Positions 10,226 through 24,132 are shown, counted from the first letter of the stretch. The stretch is 64,000 nt of DNA from Podocnemis expansa (GCA_007922195.1 ML681971.1:3236700-3300699); one strand, 5' to 3'. The notes: generated by a model not told the origin, from the sequence alone. Made by a program: numbers and translations.

Positions 10226-13200
10226 GGAGGCTTTGCATGGCACAGATTGTAGCTGCATACTTCATTGTAATTCATATAGGTGAGATGGCTGAGGGTTTAA
10301 AAATTGGACAGTAACAGCCAGTGAAACCCAGGGATGGTTCAGTCTGGTGACACAGCTGCCCCTTTGGAACTTGTAAAGCTCTCAGTTATGCTTTCAGCTA
10401 TTGCCAGTATTTCATGCTGACTCTTTAGACAATTGTACATGATGCTCGCCTGGGGAAGAAACCATGAAAATCTGAAAGTTTACATGAAGGATGCAAACTA
10501 TCAATGAAAAGTTTTAGCTGCCGTAGAACTTTCACAAAAAAAGTTGTAATTAAAGAGCTATTAATTGATTAAATAAATGTTTCATAAATTCCTTTTTTAT
10601 TTCTCCCTGTCATTTTTGGTGGGTTACGCCTAGTTTTGTACCAATTTGTGAGTGATCAGAGAGAGCCAGATGGAGGCAGGGAACAGTTGGGGCCTATTTC
10701 ATGCTGTAAGAACTGTTTCCAAGATAAATCACTGAACCTGTAAGTGCCTCTGTCCCAGTGTGCGGTATTTCTCTTCTAACGATAGGATCTGGAAGCAGAA
10801 AGAAGTACTAAATGGGGAAGAGAAGATGCGTAGGTATTTGTAGCTAGACTTTGAAACACGCACCCACAAATATGGAAATCTATAGAAGTTATCTTTTCTG
10901 CTTCTGTTCTGCCCACAGAACTGAAAACCAGAGGGAACTCTGGCTTCAAACCATAACCATCATCTTCATCTCTCTTCAGTGACTTAAATACAAAGAAGTC
11001 ACTTGCTTTCATTTGTGGAATTACATTTTAACGGAAGTGCACTGATGGATTACATTTTAAATCATGCCACATGATTTCATGTCGCTATAGTTGGGGGGCA
11101 TTAAGTATACTCACTGAAGATAAACTACTGCCATGCCTTAGAAATCATTTAGTCATACATGCCTTTCATCTCTTCACTAAAATAAGCAAGTTAGTTTCCC
11201 AAAGTGTGTACAAGGTTCCAAGTGCAGAAGTGTTTTTCATCTAGTGAAACTTTGCATAGGCACTTATTTACTGTGTCAGGAATATAGATTGCTTAAGAGC
11301 TGAACCATAAATCAGGTAGCTAAGATACAAGATATTGGGTAAATTGCACAGTAGTAAGCTCATCTACTCCAGAATTCAACTCCACAGATTCCAGATGGTG
11401 CAAATAATCTCCATCCCCCTCCAATTGCTCCATCAAAATGTCTCCACATGGGTCCAGTGGATACATCTGAAGAGAATGGGGATGAGACAGAGCTAAGGTG
11501 ACTTGGGTGTTTCAGTAATACTTTCCAAATATTTAGATTCTTTCAAATGTGTCCTTAAATGTGAATTGCCAGGCTTTTTAGAGAAGATGACAATATTCTC
11601 CTGAGGGCTTTTTTTTTCCCCTGAAGTAATTGGTAGCTGTATGGAGCCTGAATTCCATCTTACAAAGCTGTTTACCTGGGAATTGAGGTAGAGTGAGAGA
11701 GCCTTAATTTTCTGTTGGGTAATATAGTTATTCATATCAAACATCTGGTATGTTACTGTTATACGAACCTAAACACATTGGTGCTCATAAAGGTATTCAA
11801 GGCTCCCTTAGAAAGAGTATAAACGGAAGATTTATGTAGTACTTATCTCAAGGTATTATTATCATACTGTTGTAATGAAGGCATGATCCCTGTTATTGCT
11901 GAAATTTGTAATACTTTGAAATATCAGTTTAATTAATTTCTGGGAAATAAGTGTTCCCTTTTCATTACAATAATTTTATTTTTGTAATTTTGTAAAGTAA
12001 CCTGAGTGTTATGTTTTTAGGTCGAACTAGTGAGTGCATTTGCATTTGGGTGATAAAACGTGATCTATTTTGCATGTTAATGAGATACTCACAGCTGTTA
12101 AACAACATTCATCGAATTACATTTGTTCTGTGTATTTCAGATACCAATCACTGTATAAAACATAGGCTTTAAAAAGGCCCTATCAATTAGCAAAATCACA
12201 TTGACTATCATAACTGGAAAAGTTGGTGGGGAAAAAACCATTTTTGCAGATTTACACACATTGGGAACAGTCAGTTTCACCGAACAGTCAGTCAGCTCCC
12301 CCTTTGATACAAAGATCTCAATAAATAAAGGAGCAGAAAATTATTTTTGAAGTTCTGAAGATATTAGTATGCAACTGTGTGAGAAACTGATAACTTAATT
12401 TTTAAGTTAGTATTTTTAAAAATGTCAGTGTGCTCCTTCTACACTGCCAAAGGGATAGTGCTGGGAAATTTGTTTTTATAAGCTGATTTCGAAAATTAGT
12501 TGTATGGAGCCTGGTTTTTCCTTAGTGGGGGCAGAGCATACAATTGTGGTAGTGACTTAGGCACAAATGATTTTGAAAAAAGTTTTAACTAAATAGTTCC
12601 CACTCTCTGCTTGGCAACAAAACTAGTTAGAACGTTTTCAAAATCTGTTTTAAAAATTGATTTCCTTACGCTTTACGTAATAAAACAGATCTGAAGAATG
12701 CGAAAGAGAGGAAAATTGTATGCAAAATCTTTGTTTGCTCTCCTTAGTACAAATGAATTTTTACAGGTAATCATTAGTGTGAGAGTTGTGTGCCCTCTGC
12801 TGCACAGCTGAAGTGCGTTAACCAAGAGGGAAAGAATTGTATTAATATTAACTCACTTGGGCAGTTGCTGATCTCTGCTTTGGTAATACTGATTTTATTT
12901 TAATTTGAAGAAAGCAGAAGGTTTACTTTTTCAAACAAAACACTGTATTTAAATGAAATTTTTAAAAACCCACGCTGTCTAAATATTCACATGTCAAATG
13001 TTAAGTGTGATTTTTAGCCTTGAACCATCACTTTCAATTCTGAGCTGAATAAAATAGTCCTCAGCACTATACTCCCACATTAAATGCCGTATTAGCATTA
13101 GTGTAGCAATTATTCATTAGATATGTACAAACAATATCTGTTAGATTTGTACAGAATATAAACTAGCTGTTCTTCTTCCTATCCTTTTATTAATCAGTGA

Positions 13201-13247
13201 CAAATCTTCACTTTTGCTTTTCTTTCCTAATCCTTTCTTTCCTAAAG

Positions 13248-13402
13248 GGAACGTGTTGAAAATACAAGTCACCCTGGAGAGATGCAAGTGACAATCCAAA
13301 ACCTGATGCCAGAGACAGTGTATGTTTTTAGAGTTGTGGCTCAAAACAAACATGGCCCTGGAGAGAGCTCAGCGTCATTGAAAGTGGCAACTCAGCCTGA
13401 AG
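13248..13402 (+). CDS. NEO1: NEO1 exon: second half of FNIII-1
   Basis: This 155-nt exon completes the arginine codon split from the previous exon and encodes [19 protein letters not shown] through NKHGPGESS to the end of FNIII-1. It ends one base into the valine codon before donor gtaagc. It carries a potential N-glycosylation sequon (NTS) and the Tyr-containing F-strand motif TVYVFRV typical of FNIII domains. Acceptor: tcctaaag. Confidence 0.97.
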
Positions 13403-16308
13403 GTAAGCCTTGAACTTTTCTGCCACTTACTGACTTTCATTGACCTAGATCTACAAACTTGCCATTGCAAAGAGTCTTTTCTCTCTCCTGGCCTTTTTCC
13501 ATAACAAGTTGCTACTCATGCTCTGATTGCACTTGCTGACCTGACTCATGCAGTTCTAGACTGAATTTAAAGTCTGCCTCATATTAAAATATGAAGCTTG
13601 TCTGTATTACTATATTTGAAAGTAGTATTTCATATTGTAATATATATCTTTAAAAATTGAACATAATTAAAATTTCTTGATATATTTGCATTAATATTCC
13701 ATATTGTCACAATATAGACTGCTTTGGTTAACGTATTCAGATAAAAACTGAGCTGAAAATGGAGCTCTGTGCAGATTGAAAGCATGCCTCTTTCACAAAC
13801 AGAAGTTGATTCAGTAAAAAATATTACTTCACTCACCTTGTCCCTCATGTCCTGCATCCAACATAGCTACAATGACACTACAAACAAATAAAAAAGTGTT
13901 AACCTGGAGTTTAAGTTGAGTAACTTAACCTTGTAATTGTTGGGGTGTTGTAATTGTCCAGAAATGTGTATTATGAACGAGGGAATTCAAAGCGTCAAAC
14001 GGATGTTGGGAAAATGCATAGTTACGGCATCCATGCCTTAGCTGCATCCTGTAGTGTTGCCATGAACTAACCATTCACTTATGATTAGTTTATAATTTTG
14101 TAGTCCCAGTTGAAAAAGATGTTTCATTGTTTTCCCCTCATGTTAGAGCAGAGTTAAAGTTGCTTGGGTAGAAAGAATAGTGGAGAAAAAACAATTTATT
14201 AATCCTTTGTATACACACAGTATGGAAAGTTTGAAGAATGTGTTATTCTGTAACACCATCCAAGTTAAAAATAGCATCCAGGGAGCTAAATTTCTTGAAG
14301 CAGCCATTTCAGATTATTTTGAACTCATAAATTAACCTATAAATTCACAGAAAATTCACTCTGTACTTAGAGTAAGCATTGCCATTTTGGAAAGGGATAT
14401 CCTGTATTCTTCATAGGAAACAAAGTGGGTGAATCCCTACCTCAGGCACAAAATTCGACTTAGCCTTAACTGTACAATCAACCATAATAAGATATTGCAG
14501 GTATATTACATATAATACCAGCCTCTACATACCTGTAGATGTTCACTTTTAAGATATATACTTATATACTACTTATCTTAGTAGTATATTATAGAAATGT
14601 AGTTTTCTTTTCATGTAATTTGCTTGGATTCCATCATATAGCATTTCGTAGTACAAGATGCCTGTATGTGTGTGACATGTTAGGTATTCATTCAGACCAG
14701 TAAGGGGTTGTCACTTCCTGCCCTGGATGCTTCTGAGCTGTGCCACTGTGGCTCAGCACCCAAACACGGGCAGCCTGCTTACAGCAAAGTAAATAACTTC
14801 ACCCTGGGTTTCACAAGCCTGCTTGCTCCTTTCCCCTCCAGCCTTCAGTCTCCCGGAGATCATCTCCTCTGCAGTGCTCAGCCGCTCTCTCAGCTTCATT
14901 CACAAGCCAAGAGCTCCTCCCTAAAGAGTAATAAATATTCTGGAAGATGGTTAAGAGTGATAGTCTGTCCAACCCAGAATTTTCTGGGGGTACTTGTGCT
15001 ATTTCCAGTTGTGTTAAGCTTTTTGAGGACCTGGAAGTTAATGAGTTGTGTCTGCCAATAATGGTTAAGTGGATCAAAACCTCAGTAACTATAGACAGAC
15101 AGACAGCTGCTCAGAATGGTGCCTGGTTTAGTCATGCTGTTTGAAATTTTATTTTTATTGCCTCTTTTTCAAAAGTGTTGAGCCCTGACAGGTCCCACTG
15201 ACCACCAGAAGGAGATGGGGTTATTCCAACATCTCTGAAAATCCCACCATTATTTTTTCTCTCTTATCACTCCATGAAGACCTTAGTTTCTATAAGTATA
15301 GTTACTTCTACTTCTGTTAATGTTTTCTCTCTTTGTTCCTGACTCCACACAATTGTCTCAGCTCAGCATAAAAACTGCAAATACTTTGAATGTTCGCTAC
15401 ACAAAGACAGCTAGATCAACATATTATAATTACTCATTCATGTATTTTTCATCTCTTTTAAAGTGAATGGAAGTGGTTTACAAATGTTAAAGCACTTGTA
15501 AGTGCCTTTGCAGATTTCTGCCTTGGAAATTAAGTTTTCACAGAGTGACATAAAGAATGGAATCATTTTTGTTTGTTTTTGGAGAAAGGGGGGAAAGTAT
15601 TAGTGTCACAGGTTCTTTGATTTTGCTCCATCTGTTACACCAGCTGGGTTGATGTTTCTGTGTTCTTCAAAGCAAATTCTGTGTTTGCATAAATAGAGAG
15701 CAGGTATATTAAGAATATGTCTCTGAAATGCAACATGAAGTCCAACATATAGTTTATCTTTTCAAATGAACTTTCTTTTGAAATCAGAAAGAGTTCTACG
15801 GTGTGCCAGGTTTGCAAATAATGAGTTAAAAAAAGTAGTTTTACTGCCATTTGAGACAATAATGTATCTCTCAGTCTGCCAATTTGTTGAAATGGAGTCA
15901 GGTGTTCTAAAACTGAGGTAGTGGGGAGGAGGGTGGAAAACTACTAGTATATATTCTCTCTCCTTTGCACTAGTGTCCTACACTTACGCAGCTCTTTTGA
16001 TGTCAGGGAAGTTGTATCCATATAAAACTGGTAAAATGGAGTGACATTTGATTCACTGTTAGTAGAATATGCCTGAAAATCTGTGCACAATATTTAGCAA
16101 TAAGTTTTCAGGTGAATGGGGTCCCACTGCACACACAACTTGTGTCTGTAAAACATACAGTAATATTAATAGGTTTGTTCAGTTAGTCAAAATTCCTGTT
16201 TTAAGCAGGATTTTAGGATTAATTGCTTTTTGGTGTTGCCACAATAGCAATTGTAAAATTAATCATTAATTTTAGTGAATTTATTCTAGTTTCATGTTTA
16301 CTTTCCAG
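13403..16308 (+). other. NEO1: NEO1 intron between FNIII-1 and FNIII-2
   Basis: A phase-1 intron at a domain border, 2.9 kb. Apart from a short miniature-element fragment at 13832-13883, I see no gene or repeat that I can name. Confidence 0.9.
13832..13883. repeat. Short fragment of the 8558-8673 element family
   Basis: The stretch ttcactcaccttgtccctcatgtcctg resembles, in inverse orientation, the terminal part of the element at 8558 and the copy at 49825. It is too short to place ends. Confidence 0.4.
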
Positions 16309-16457
16309 TTCAACTCCCTGGTCCAGCACCAAACATTCGAGCATATGCTGTTTCGCCCACTGCAGTCACTGTCACATGGGACACACCGTTGTCGGGCAAT
16401 GGTGAAATCCAGAACTACAAGCTATATTACATGGAAAAGGGGACAGATAATGAACAG
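16309..16457 (+). CDS. NEO1: NEO1 exon: first half of FNIII-2
   Basis: This 149-nt exon starts in the second base of a valine codon after ctttccag. It encodes [20 protein letters not shown], the conserved VTW strand, then [20 protein letters not shown] and EQ, ending at phase 0 before gtttga. The Trp of strand B is present. It differs from human mainly by conservative changes (Ile for Leu, Asp for Glu). Confidence 0.97.
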
Positions 16458-17885
16458 GTTTGATGCCTATATCTTTCTGGACAGAATTTAGTGCCAGTTT
16501 AACTCTGAACATACAGCCGTATGTGCAGTGATAATATCTTTATTAATAGCACTTTTCCTCTGAGTTTCTCAGCCATCTTTCCAGGCATTTGACTGGAAGT
16601 TTGGATAGTGCCAGCATATTAAGTGTTAAACTAAGGAGCTATTAAAATCCAAATGCCAGCTGAAAGAGCAGATGTGAGGCATATAGTAGTACAAGGTTCA
16701 TGAAATGTGCACATCCTCGAATTAAGGCAGAAACTGCCTTCTAGCACATCTTATTTAGCAATGGCCTAATGTGTGACTTCTTCAATCCTGGTCTACATAC
16801 AAAAGTTGCATTAGTTTAACTAGAATTGGTTTAAAAACAGATTGTTTGAACTCATGCAAACGTCTGTGTAGATTTTTTTTACCAGTTGATAACTGATTTG
16901 TACTGATTTAGCTTTTGCCAAAGACAGATGAATCAGCATAATCCAAGTACATATCAGTAAGTGTTTTCACACAAGAATTTGCATTGTTTTAAAACTGATT
17001 TTAGCTAACTTGGACCAACCTTTACATAGGCAAGGCTCAAAGTTAGCAAATACATATGGAAGAAATATTCAGAGGAGGGCAAGGTTGGCTCTGAATGGGT
17101 ACTCTGAGTTTAAGGGAGACCTAAATACAGAAAGCTTCTCTGGGTTTTGGATTTATTTCAGCAGTTCTGGTTTAACTACTATAATAATTTAATAAAAGCC
17201 TCTGGCTCCACTCCCTCCACAAAGCTTTACAAGTACCTAATATATTTAATTAGGTCCCAGGTCGGAGTGTCTCCCTGGACTGAGTCTTTGTTGGGAATTA
17301 TTATGAAAATGTATCTCTTCTCTAATGGGCACCACTTCAGTGGGGTTCATTCAGTCATTGCCACAAGGAGCAGCGGAAGGCCCATGCACCGTCACAAGAG
17401 AGTGTGTCCAGGGAGCACTTAAGAGCCAAGTCATTGTGCCAAGAAGTACTGGGAGCACAGAGGGGGTCTTAAGTTTAGCAGTATTGACTTAGACTGTCAA
17501 GTGGGCTAGCTCTTAAGTGGCTAAGTTTTGTTGACTCAGTAGATCATGGCTCTAATGGGAAAAGCAGCAATGCTGCTGTTGTAGCTGAGTATGACTTGGG
17601 CTGCAGGTGTGTCATGATGGGGAAAAAAGCCAGTTTTTCCCATTTGTTAACTTGTATGGGTGTCCATGGCTCACCCTGCAATGATGGCTCCCAATCAGCA
17701 GGGCGGGGCGGGGCTCACAAGTGCAGCTGTTGCAGCCTGGTGTGCAGGGTCATTGCGTTGGTTAGATCTGGCCCAGCTGGTCCTCTCATGACAGAAGTGT
17801 GACTACGGGACAAACCTGAGCAGCATTGTGACCCAGCACACCAACTTCTTTATGAATTAAGTTGCATGTGTCCATTCATGAACAG
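16458..17885 (+). other. NEO1: NEO1 intron within FNIII-2
   Basis: A 1.4-kb intron. A possible miniature element covers about 16787-17005; the rest shows nothing recognisable. Confidence 0.9.
16787..17005. repeat. Possible miniature DNA element
   Basis: It starts cctggtctacatacaaaagt and holds the gtttaactagaattggttt motif common in reptile non-autonomous elements. The right end (gctaacttggacca) is only loosely inverted to the left end. Confidence 0.35.
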
Positions 17886-18024
17886 GACATTGATGTTGGC
17901 GGTCATTCCTACACTGTTAATGGGCTAAAGAAATATACAGAGTACAGCTTCCGAGTGGTAGCCTACAATAAGCACGGTCCTGGAGTCTCTACCCAAGATG
18001 TTGTTGTGCAAACGCTGTCAGATG
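17886..18024 (+). CDS. NEO1: NEO1 exon: second half of FNIII-2
   Basis: This 139-nt exon begins at phase 0 after tgaacag with [20 protein letters not shown] and continues through [16 protein letters not shown] to TLSD, ending one base into the next codon before gtgagt. The Leu-x-x-x-Thr-x-Tyr pattern of the FNIII E-F turn is intact. The open frame upstream of the acceptor is intronic and is not used. Confidence 0.97.
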
Positions 18025-19618
18025 GTGAGTTGTTTTATTTCAGTTTTCTTGTGAAAATCATTCGGTGGTCTCTTCTGACTAAATGGATTTTTAACCCACT
18101 AGAGCTACAGGAGTTTCTTTCAAGACATTACCCTTGTACCATGAAAATCTTGTTGCTATATATAGTCATGCTGAATGAACCTCTCTGACATCAGTGAAAG
18201 TTGGTGGAAGGAAGTTACTATATCTGTAAAAGCATCTGCTTTCCTAATAATTAAACAATTATTACTCTAATATCCACAGCAGTGGTTTGCTTCATATACA
18301 AAATATCTAAATTGGAAACACAAAGAGAATGCTACTGAAGTTGATAACTCTAGATATTTTTGAATTTCTGCAGTTTGCTATGTGTAAGCAGATTTTTCAA
18401 GTTAAGGATTTTCACTGTAAGCGTTCCTAGGTGGAGTTTTGTATAATAAATATCAGTCCCAATATAAATGCTTATATTGGATTTAAGTCTTAAATTGTCT
18501 AAAATTGAAAAGGTGCTTTTCTGTAGTGTCACAACCAGTACAGCTATGATAAATTAATGCTTTCCTTGATGTTTCATATATGTTCTCAAATTTTCCCATG
18601 TTTTCCTTCTCCCTTTTTCCTTTAATCATCTGCTAACTGATGGCAAAAAGAACCTGTATATTTTTGTTTTGGTTCCTATATGGATATTGTTAAATCAGTT
18701 CTATTTATCAATATTTCACACAAGCTAGTCAGAAAGAATACAGGGCTTAATCTTGGAGCATGCTGAACTCACATTCAGGAAGAATGCCTTTCTGCCTCCC
18801 TCATGCCAAGGCTAGCTGCGGAGTCCAGTAAACATAGGATGGCTCTCAATTGATGCTGTCTGGAATGGTTCCCTATGAACTGTTCTGCCAGCTGAATATC
18901 ACCAGAGTGCAGCATGCTCTGAGCCCAACTTTATAGCCTTGTTATGTCGCAGCCTCACCCTACCCCTTTATCTTGGCTTTTTATTTCTGCCAGGGAAAGA
19001 CTCCACTAGCCCTTTGTGATAACTTTAAGTGAGTTTTATACCACTGAAACAGTCCGGAGGGGACATAATGGGCTCTGCATCTCTGTTGTGTACCCTTGGC
19101 TTCATTTTTCTCTATGTAAAGATCAAAACTACCAAAGTTGCTACCATTTAACTAAATAATCTAACAAAGAACCATCGTTTTCAAGCACTAAATAGACCTG
19201 AGCTACTTTGTGTTCAGAACAGGCCCAGAATTTCAAATCTGAATGTTCAAAATTAGGAACCTAAATAATAAGTACAATATCCACAAGCTGCTGTCTCTTC
19301 TGGGTTTGTCAGAGGATATGTAGAAGCTCCAAAAATTGAATATCAGGCCACTTTTATTTTAGGTCCTTGATAACACTCGGATTAAAGAATTAGAAACTGT
19401 GCCAGGAAAGTTATATATATATTCTTCATGTCCTACTTAGCTGAATGATTGGAGTGTGGCATAAAGTATTCATGCTAGAACTACTTAATTGATATATAAA
19501 ATATGAGTAAGACAAGAGATCTTGGGATTGGAGTTATGCAATGGACCAATATCAAGGAGGATTTATATTACTTATGAAGTTTTGGAAGAATAATTTTTTA
19601 AAAAAAAATCATTTCCAG
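18025..19618 (+). other. NEO1: NEO1 intron between FNIII-2 and FNIII-3
   Basis: A 1.6-kb phase-1 intron at a domain border. No gene or recognisable repeat was seen. Confidence 0.9.
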
Positions 19619-19668
19619 TCCCCAGTGCTGCACCTCAGAATCTGTCGCTGGAAGTACGGAATTCCAAG
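19619..19668 (+). CDS. NEO1: NEO1 small exon: start of FNIII-3
   Basis: A 50-nt exon after atttccag encoding VPSAAPQNLSLEVRNSK, the proline-rich A strand of FNIII-3, ending at phase 0 before gtaaga. It is too short for ordinary open-frame detection. It is identified by its match to neogenin and by exact phase agreement with both neighbours. Confidence 0.95.
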
Positions 19669-20475
19669 GTAAGAGACTGTGAATTGTCTGTTCTTGATGA
19701 GTGGATGAATAGTAGATGGAGCCCAGATAAGCCAAGATTTCAGACACTCTTTCAGACACTTCCTTCATCTCTCCTCACCTCTCCACCAGAGTTTGATGCA
19801 TGCCCATCTGCCCGTTTCCAAATCATGTGACCTGATCCATTTATCTGAAACCAGTCCTCTATCATCTCCTGAAAGACTCAGGTTCAGGGCAAGCTTTTTC
19901 TTTGTGTGCATCACCTGATTCATCCACCATATATTTCCTTAGTTTCCAACCTTGTTGATAACTTTACTAGTTCTGGGACAGCTCAAGTCATAATCCAGGA
20001 GACAGTGTCTGCTGCCTTCCATTCATTTGGATGTAGAGGAAATACGACCCTGGGTTTGGGGCCTCACAAAAGCTCCAGTGAGGGTTAGTATGTGAATAAC
20101 TAAATGGGAGGTGGGCAGTGGCAATGCGCCAAATGTACAGAGGTTCCTTACTATGGAATCAAAGATTTTAGAACAGGTGCAGAAGCCAGATGGAACAAAA
20201 CTAGAATATGTTTCCACTGTTTAACTAGAACCATTTGCACATCTGTTTTGATTTTAGGTGCTAAGATTTTACAATTTGAGGATTTTTGTGGATTAGTTAT
20301 AAATTTTTTCCTGAACCTCTGCCGTTTTATTGCATGGCTTCCCCCCACCCCTTTGTTTGTTTTTTGTGGGGGGTGATACTTCAAGCAAGATAGTAATACA
20401 TGGATCATTAGGAATAAAGTAATCTGATTGGCTGAATGAGAGGCAGTGGTTTATAATGGATTTTGCCTTTCACAG
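19669..20475 (+). other. NEO1: NEO1 intron within FNIII-3 (0.8 kb)
   Basis: A short AT-rich intron; nothing else recognised. Confidence 0.9.
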
Positions 20476-20620
20476 AGCATCATGATACATTGGCAACCCC
20501 CTCCTGCAGGGACGCACAATGGTCAAATCACTGGTTACAAAATCCGCTACCGTAAAGCATCTCGTAAGAGTGATGTAACCGAGAGCATTGGTGGGACACA
20601 ACTTTTTCAGCTGATTGAAG
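20476..20620 (+). CDS. NEO1: NEO1 exon: middle of FNIII-3
   Basis: This 145-nt exon after ttcacag encodes [20 protein letters not shown], then [17 protein letters not shown] and the C-D loop up to LIEG, ending at phase 1 before gtaacc. The strand-B Trp and strand-C Tyr are present. The loop reads [10 protein letters not shown], about one residue shorter than the human sequence as I remember it, in a region expected to tolerate change. Confidence 0.97.
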
Positions 20621-20847
20621 GTAACCTTTTGCATTACTTAGTCAGAATTTAAAAGAAAAAAAATCACAGTTATCACCAAAGTCCTGTTATCACGAGCTGA
20701 GTGGGTCCTGATTATTTCTGGGAATGGTGGGTTTGGGAACAAGGGTCCAAGCTCTCCTGGCCTTTACAGGTGACCTGAAAATGTGTTTTACGTCAGCTAA
20801 TTGTGGTAAGATTGGAGACGGGGTGGACGTTGGGTAAAGCAAGGCTG

Positions 20848-21000
20848 AAGTAATGACCTGAGTTTTGTTCAGACATTGGCTTGCTGTGTGAACTGGACAA
20901 GTCCCTTAAGTCCACTCCTCCACAGTTTCCTTACATGTAAAGTGGAACCTTTGTAAAGGATTTTGAGATCCATGGTTGAAAAGTGCTAATGTAAATTTAT
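20848..21000 (+). repeat. MIR-type (tRNA-derived) SINE remnant
   Basis: The stretch carries the degraded core gctgtgtgaactggacaagt, then cagtttccttacatgtaaag and a tttgagatcc-tggtt-aaaagtgct tail, the usual order of a plus-strand MIR. Confidence 0.65.
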
Positions 21001-22646
21001 TGATTTTTGATAATAGCATTGTACTGAATTGTACAGTATTGTAGAGTAAAATAATCAAGATAAGACATGCAAGTGATTGTGAATACTTTGTCCATTTTCT
21101 TAATCTTTGGTGTCACAACTAGCTAGCTTTTTTTTTTGCCATAAGAAATAAAATAATACCCTAACTAAACAAACACACACATAAAATAGGCAGTTTCTCC
21201 CAGACCTGCCATCTCTGTGCCCAGTGAATGTCAATGGGTGCTGTGGCTCTCTAAACTGAAGCAGGAGCTCACTATGTTCTATGTAAAGGCAAATCAAACT
21301 GCACTTAGAAACTTGTTTTGGCCCCCATGTACCCTCGTCCTGAGGGAAATTCAGCTCACAACCTTACCTTTAGTACATTTTAAAGAGCTTTGTCAGAAAA
21401 ATCTGAATTTTGTAAACATTTGAATGTTGGAAATTTTTCATGGGAATCCTGTTCCTTTAAAAATAGTATTTACAATCCAAACTTCACCATACTCTGTGGT
21501 ACAAAAATAGTAAATTGAAAATGGTTAGAAATGTCTTATAAATGAAACTGAAACTGAGGGTTTGGAATAGGGCAATTAGAATTAACACATAAAACATGAA
21601 AAATTAAATTCTAACAAGTTTTTGTAAAGAACTAATTTGTGGATAACTTGAAGGTAATGTTGAACTGATCTTAACATGTGTTCATTTAAAAATTAGTTAA
21701 TCTGTGAAACTGATATTAATTCAGTTATAACACAAAGATGTGTTTTCTTAAAGTGATGAATTTTGGGGGATTTTTAAGTTTTGGTTTTTTTCCTTGGATC
21801 ATTTCTCCCAAGATGTTACACTGTCCTTTCAATTCTGGACCTTACAAGGCTCTTTGGATATCACCTTGAATACTTAGCTCACACTACATAGGAATTGCTG
21901 TACTGGATTAGATCAGTGATCCATACTTTATTTTAAAAAACTCAAACCCCACTACTACCCTGTTTAAGGTAACTGTGGATACTGCTATTCATATGTACAT
22001 TCAATAAAGGTACATACGGGAATGCGTCTTCCCATTGCTTTGGTTATATCTTGTAGATGTTTATCAAAGAAGAATAATTTCCTTTTGATATCCTTTGATC
22101 ACTCTACAGCTGGAACTAAATGCAGACAATTAGTTCTTTCAATGATTGCTCGTATCCATTCCACGTCAGACGTGTGCGCACCACATGCACTGGTGCTAGG
22201 GATTTTTTCCTGCAGTGGTCTCCCTAGAGATGGCACTAGCATCCTCTGCGTAATGCACATATACCTCTGTGTAAGGCGTGCTGATGGTCCCCCCATCCCT
22301 ATCATCTGTGATGGTGCTGGAACATCCTTGCCTGGGTAGGCAATGCTACCCATGATTTTTCATTTGTGGCAATAGCGTACATAGTTTGTTAGATAAGTTA
22401 ATGAATTAGAATTTGTGGTTTAAAGATAGCTGTAGTTTAGTCCTGTGGGGACATGGCCTAAAGGCAGACTCTGATGCAGCTGACACTGTGGCCAGAACAA
22501 TGTCGTCAGCCATCTCAATGTGAAGGGCCTCATGGCTGCAATCATCGAGCCTGTCTGTGGGGGTCCAACAGTACATCCAGGACTTCCCCTTTGACAGTGC
22601 AATGCTGTTTTCTGATCAGATGAGTGCAAGCCTGCATAGGCTAAGA

Positions 22647-22833
22647 CAGTGGTTTTCAAACTTAGGGTCGGGACCTAGTAGTGGGTCACAGACATTCAGG
22701 CACTGTGTCACAGCACTCGCTGCTGCCTCCACCAGAAGACTGGAATGTGTTACTCAAAGATGTAAGTGTTGGGTTACAGGCATAAATGACTTTTTTCAAC
22801 TGGGTCCCAAGAAGAAGTGTTTGAAAGCCACTG
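22647..22833. mobile_element. hAT miniature element nested in the old DIRS copy
   Basis: It runs from cagtggttttcaaac to the inverted gtttgaaagccactg. Flanking octamers ggctaaga and agctaaag agree at 6 of 8 positions. It interrupts the DIRS gag remnant, so it inserted later. Confidence 0.75.
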
Positions 22834-23999
22834 AGCTAAAGGATTCTAGAGCCACACTTTGCTCCTTCAGTTTTTGTATTCCATCTGCTTCCAGGAAATA
22901 TATCAAACCGCAGCAACCACAGTGATTCATGGACCAGACTGTAAGCAAGCCCTACAGGAAAAGAAACAGAGGTTATAAGTGCCATTGAGGTCAAACCCCT
23001 GCTGGCACTTCCCAATTAGGTTCAAGCCACTAAGCACCAGGGGATGGGCAGGCCTTTTGATGGTGTGCCCAGGGGTGGCCTAACAGACTTGACTGAGGAT
23101 CCAAACCAGCTCCTTTTTTCAAACTGAATTTTACTCTGTCTCCCTGCCTGGGCTCTGTACTGTTGTACCAGTGGGTGCTAAACACCATTGCAATGGGGTA
23201 CACCTTTCAGGTTATTTCACTCTTTCCTTCCTACTCCCATCTCTGTCCCTCTTCAAGAACCCTTCATACAAACAACTTCTCACTCAGGGGTGCAAACTCT
23301 CCAACAGGTGGAGGCAGCTGAGGAGGGAAAAGGGTTCTACTTCCATTGTTTTCTAATCCAAAAAGTGGCCTATGGCCCATTGGCCTATATCACCTCAACA
23401 AATATCTCAAGAAGCTGAGGTTCCATATGGTCTCTCTGGCTTTGATCATCCCCATCCTGGAGGCTGGTATGCTGCACTTGACATAAAGGATGCATATTTC
23501 CGTGGTTCATGGTGGGATATAACCACTGCTAATTCACGCCCCTGCCATCTGGCCTGTCAACAGTGCCAAGACTTCATAAAATGTATGGTGGTAGTCACAG
23601 CTGTCTCAAAGGTAGGGTTTACAAATATGCCCTTACCTTGACAGCTGGCTTATCAAGAGTAATTCGAAAGTGCAGGTCCAACATAGTATTGCAACCTGCC
23701 AACAGCTGTGCCTGTTGATAAATAAACAGAAATATACAGTGGTACCAGTGCAAAGGATAGAGTTTGTAAAGGCAGTTCTTGACATTTCTACCTCAAGCCA
23801 GACATGAGTCCATCTCAGAGTTGATCGCTAAGTCACAGCTCACCTCCTCACCACAGTGAGTTTGCCTCAGACTCAAATCACGTGGCAGTGTCTGCCTATG
23901 TCGTATAATATGCAAGACTGTGCCTAGCACCTGTTTATTCTGTGTGAAGACACAACCTGGATATGAGCCACACGATCCCACCTCAAGTACTTAACTTAC

Positions 24000-24132
24000 T
24001 GACATGGTGAGCAGGTTAGACAAATACCTGTGAAGGATGGCTTCAGAGGGTACTTGGTCCTGCTATGAGTGCAGGGAACTGGACTTGATGTCTCATGGTT
24101 TCTTCTAGTTTCTGTGGTTCTGTAGTGGATGA
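24000..24132 (+). mobile_element. CR1 LINE 3' tail nested in the old DIRS copy
   Basis: The order gttagacaaatacctgt, gatggcttcagaggg-tacttggtcctgc, gagtgcagggaactggactt and then gatgtctcatggtttcttc follows the 3' end of sauropsid CR1 elements as I know them. About 130 bp remain, a typical 5'-truncated insertion. Confidence 0.7.

Larger units (their letters stand above)
6589..13247 (+). other. NEO1: NEO1 intron within FNIII-1 (6.7 kb)
   Basis: A long AT-rich intron. It holds a miniature element at 8558-8673, a palindromic repeat at 9515-9880 and a long hairpin at 10142-10225. Nothing recognisable was seen in 6600-8550 or 10230-13240. Confidence 0.9.
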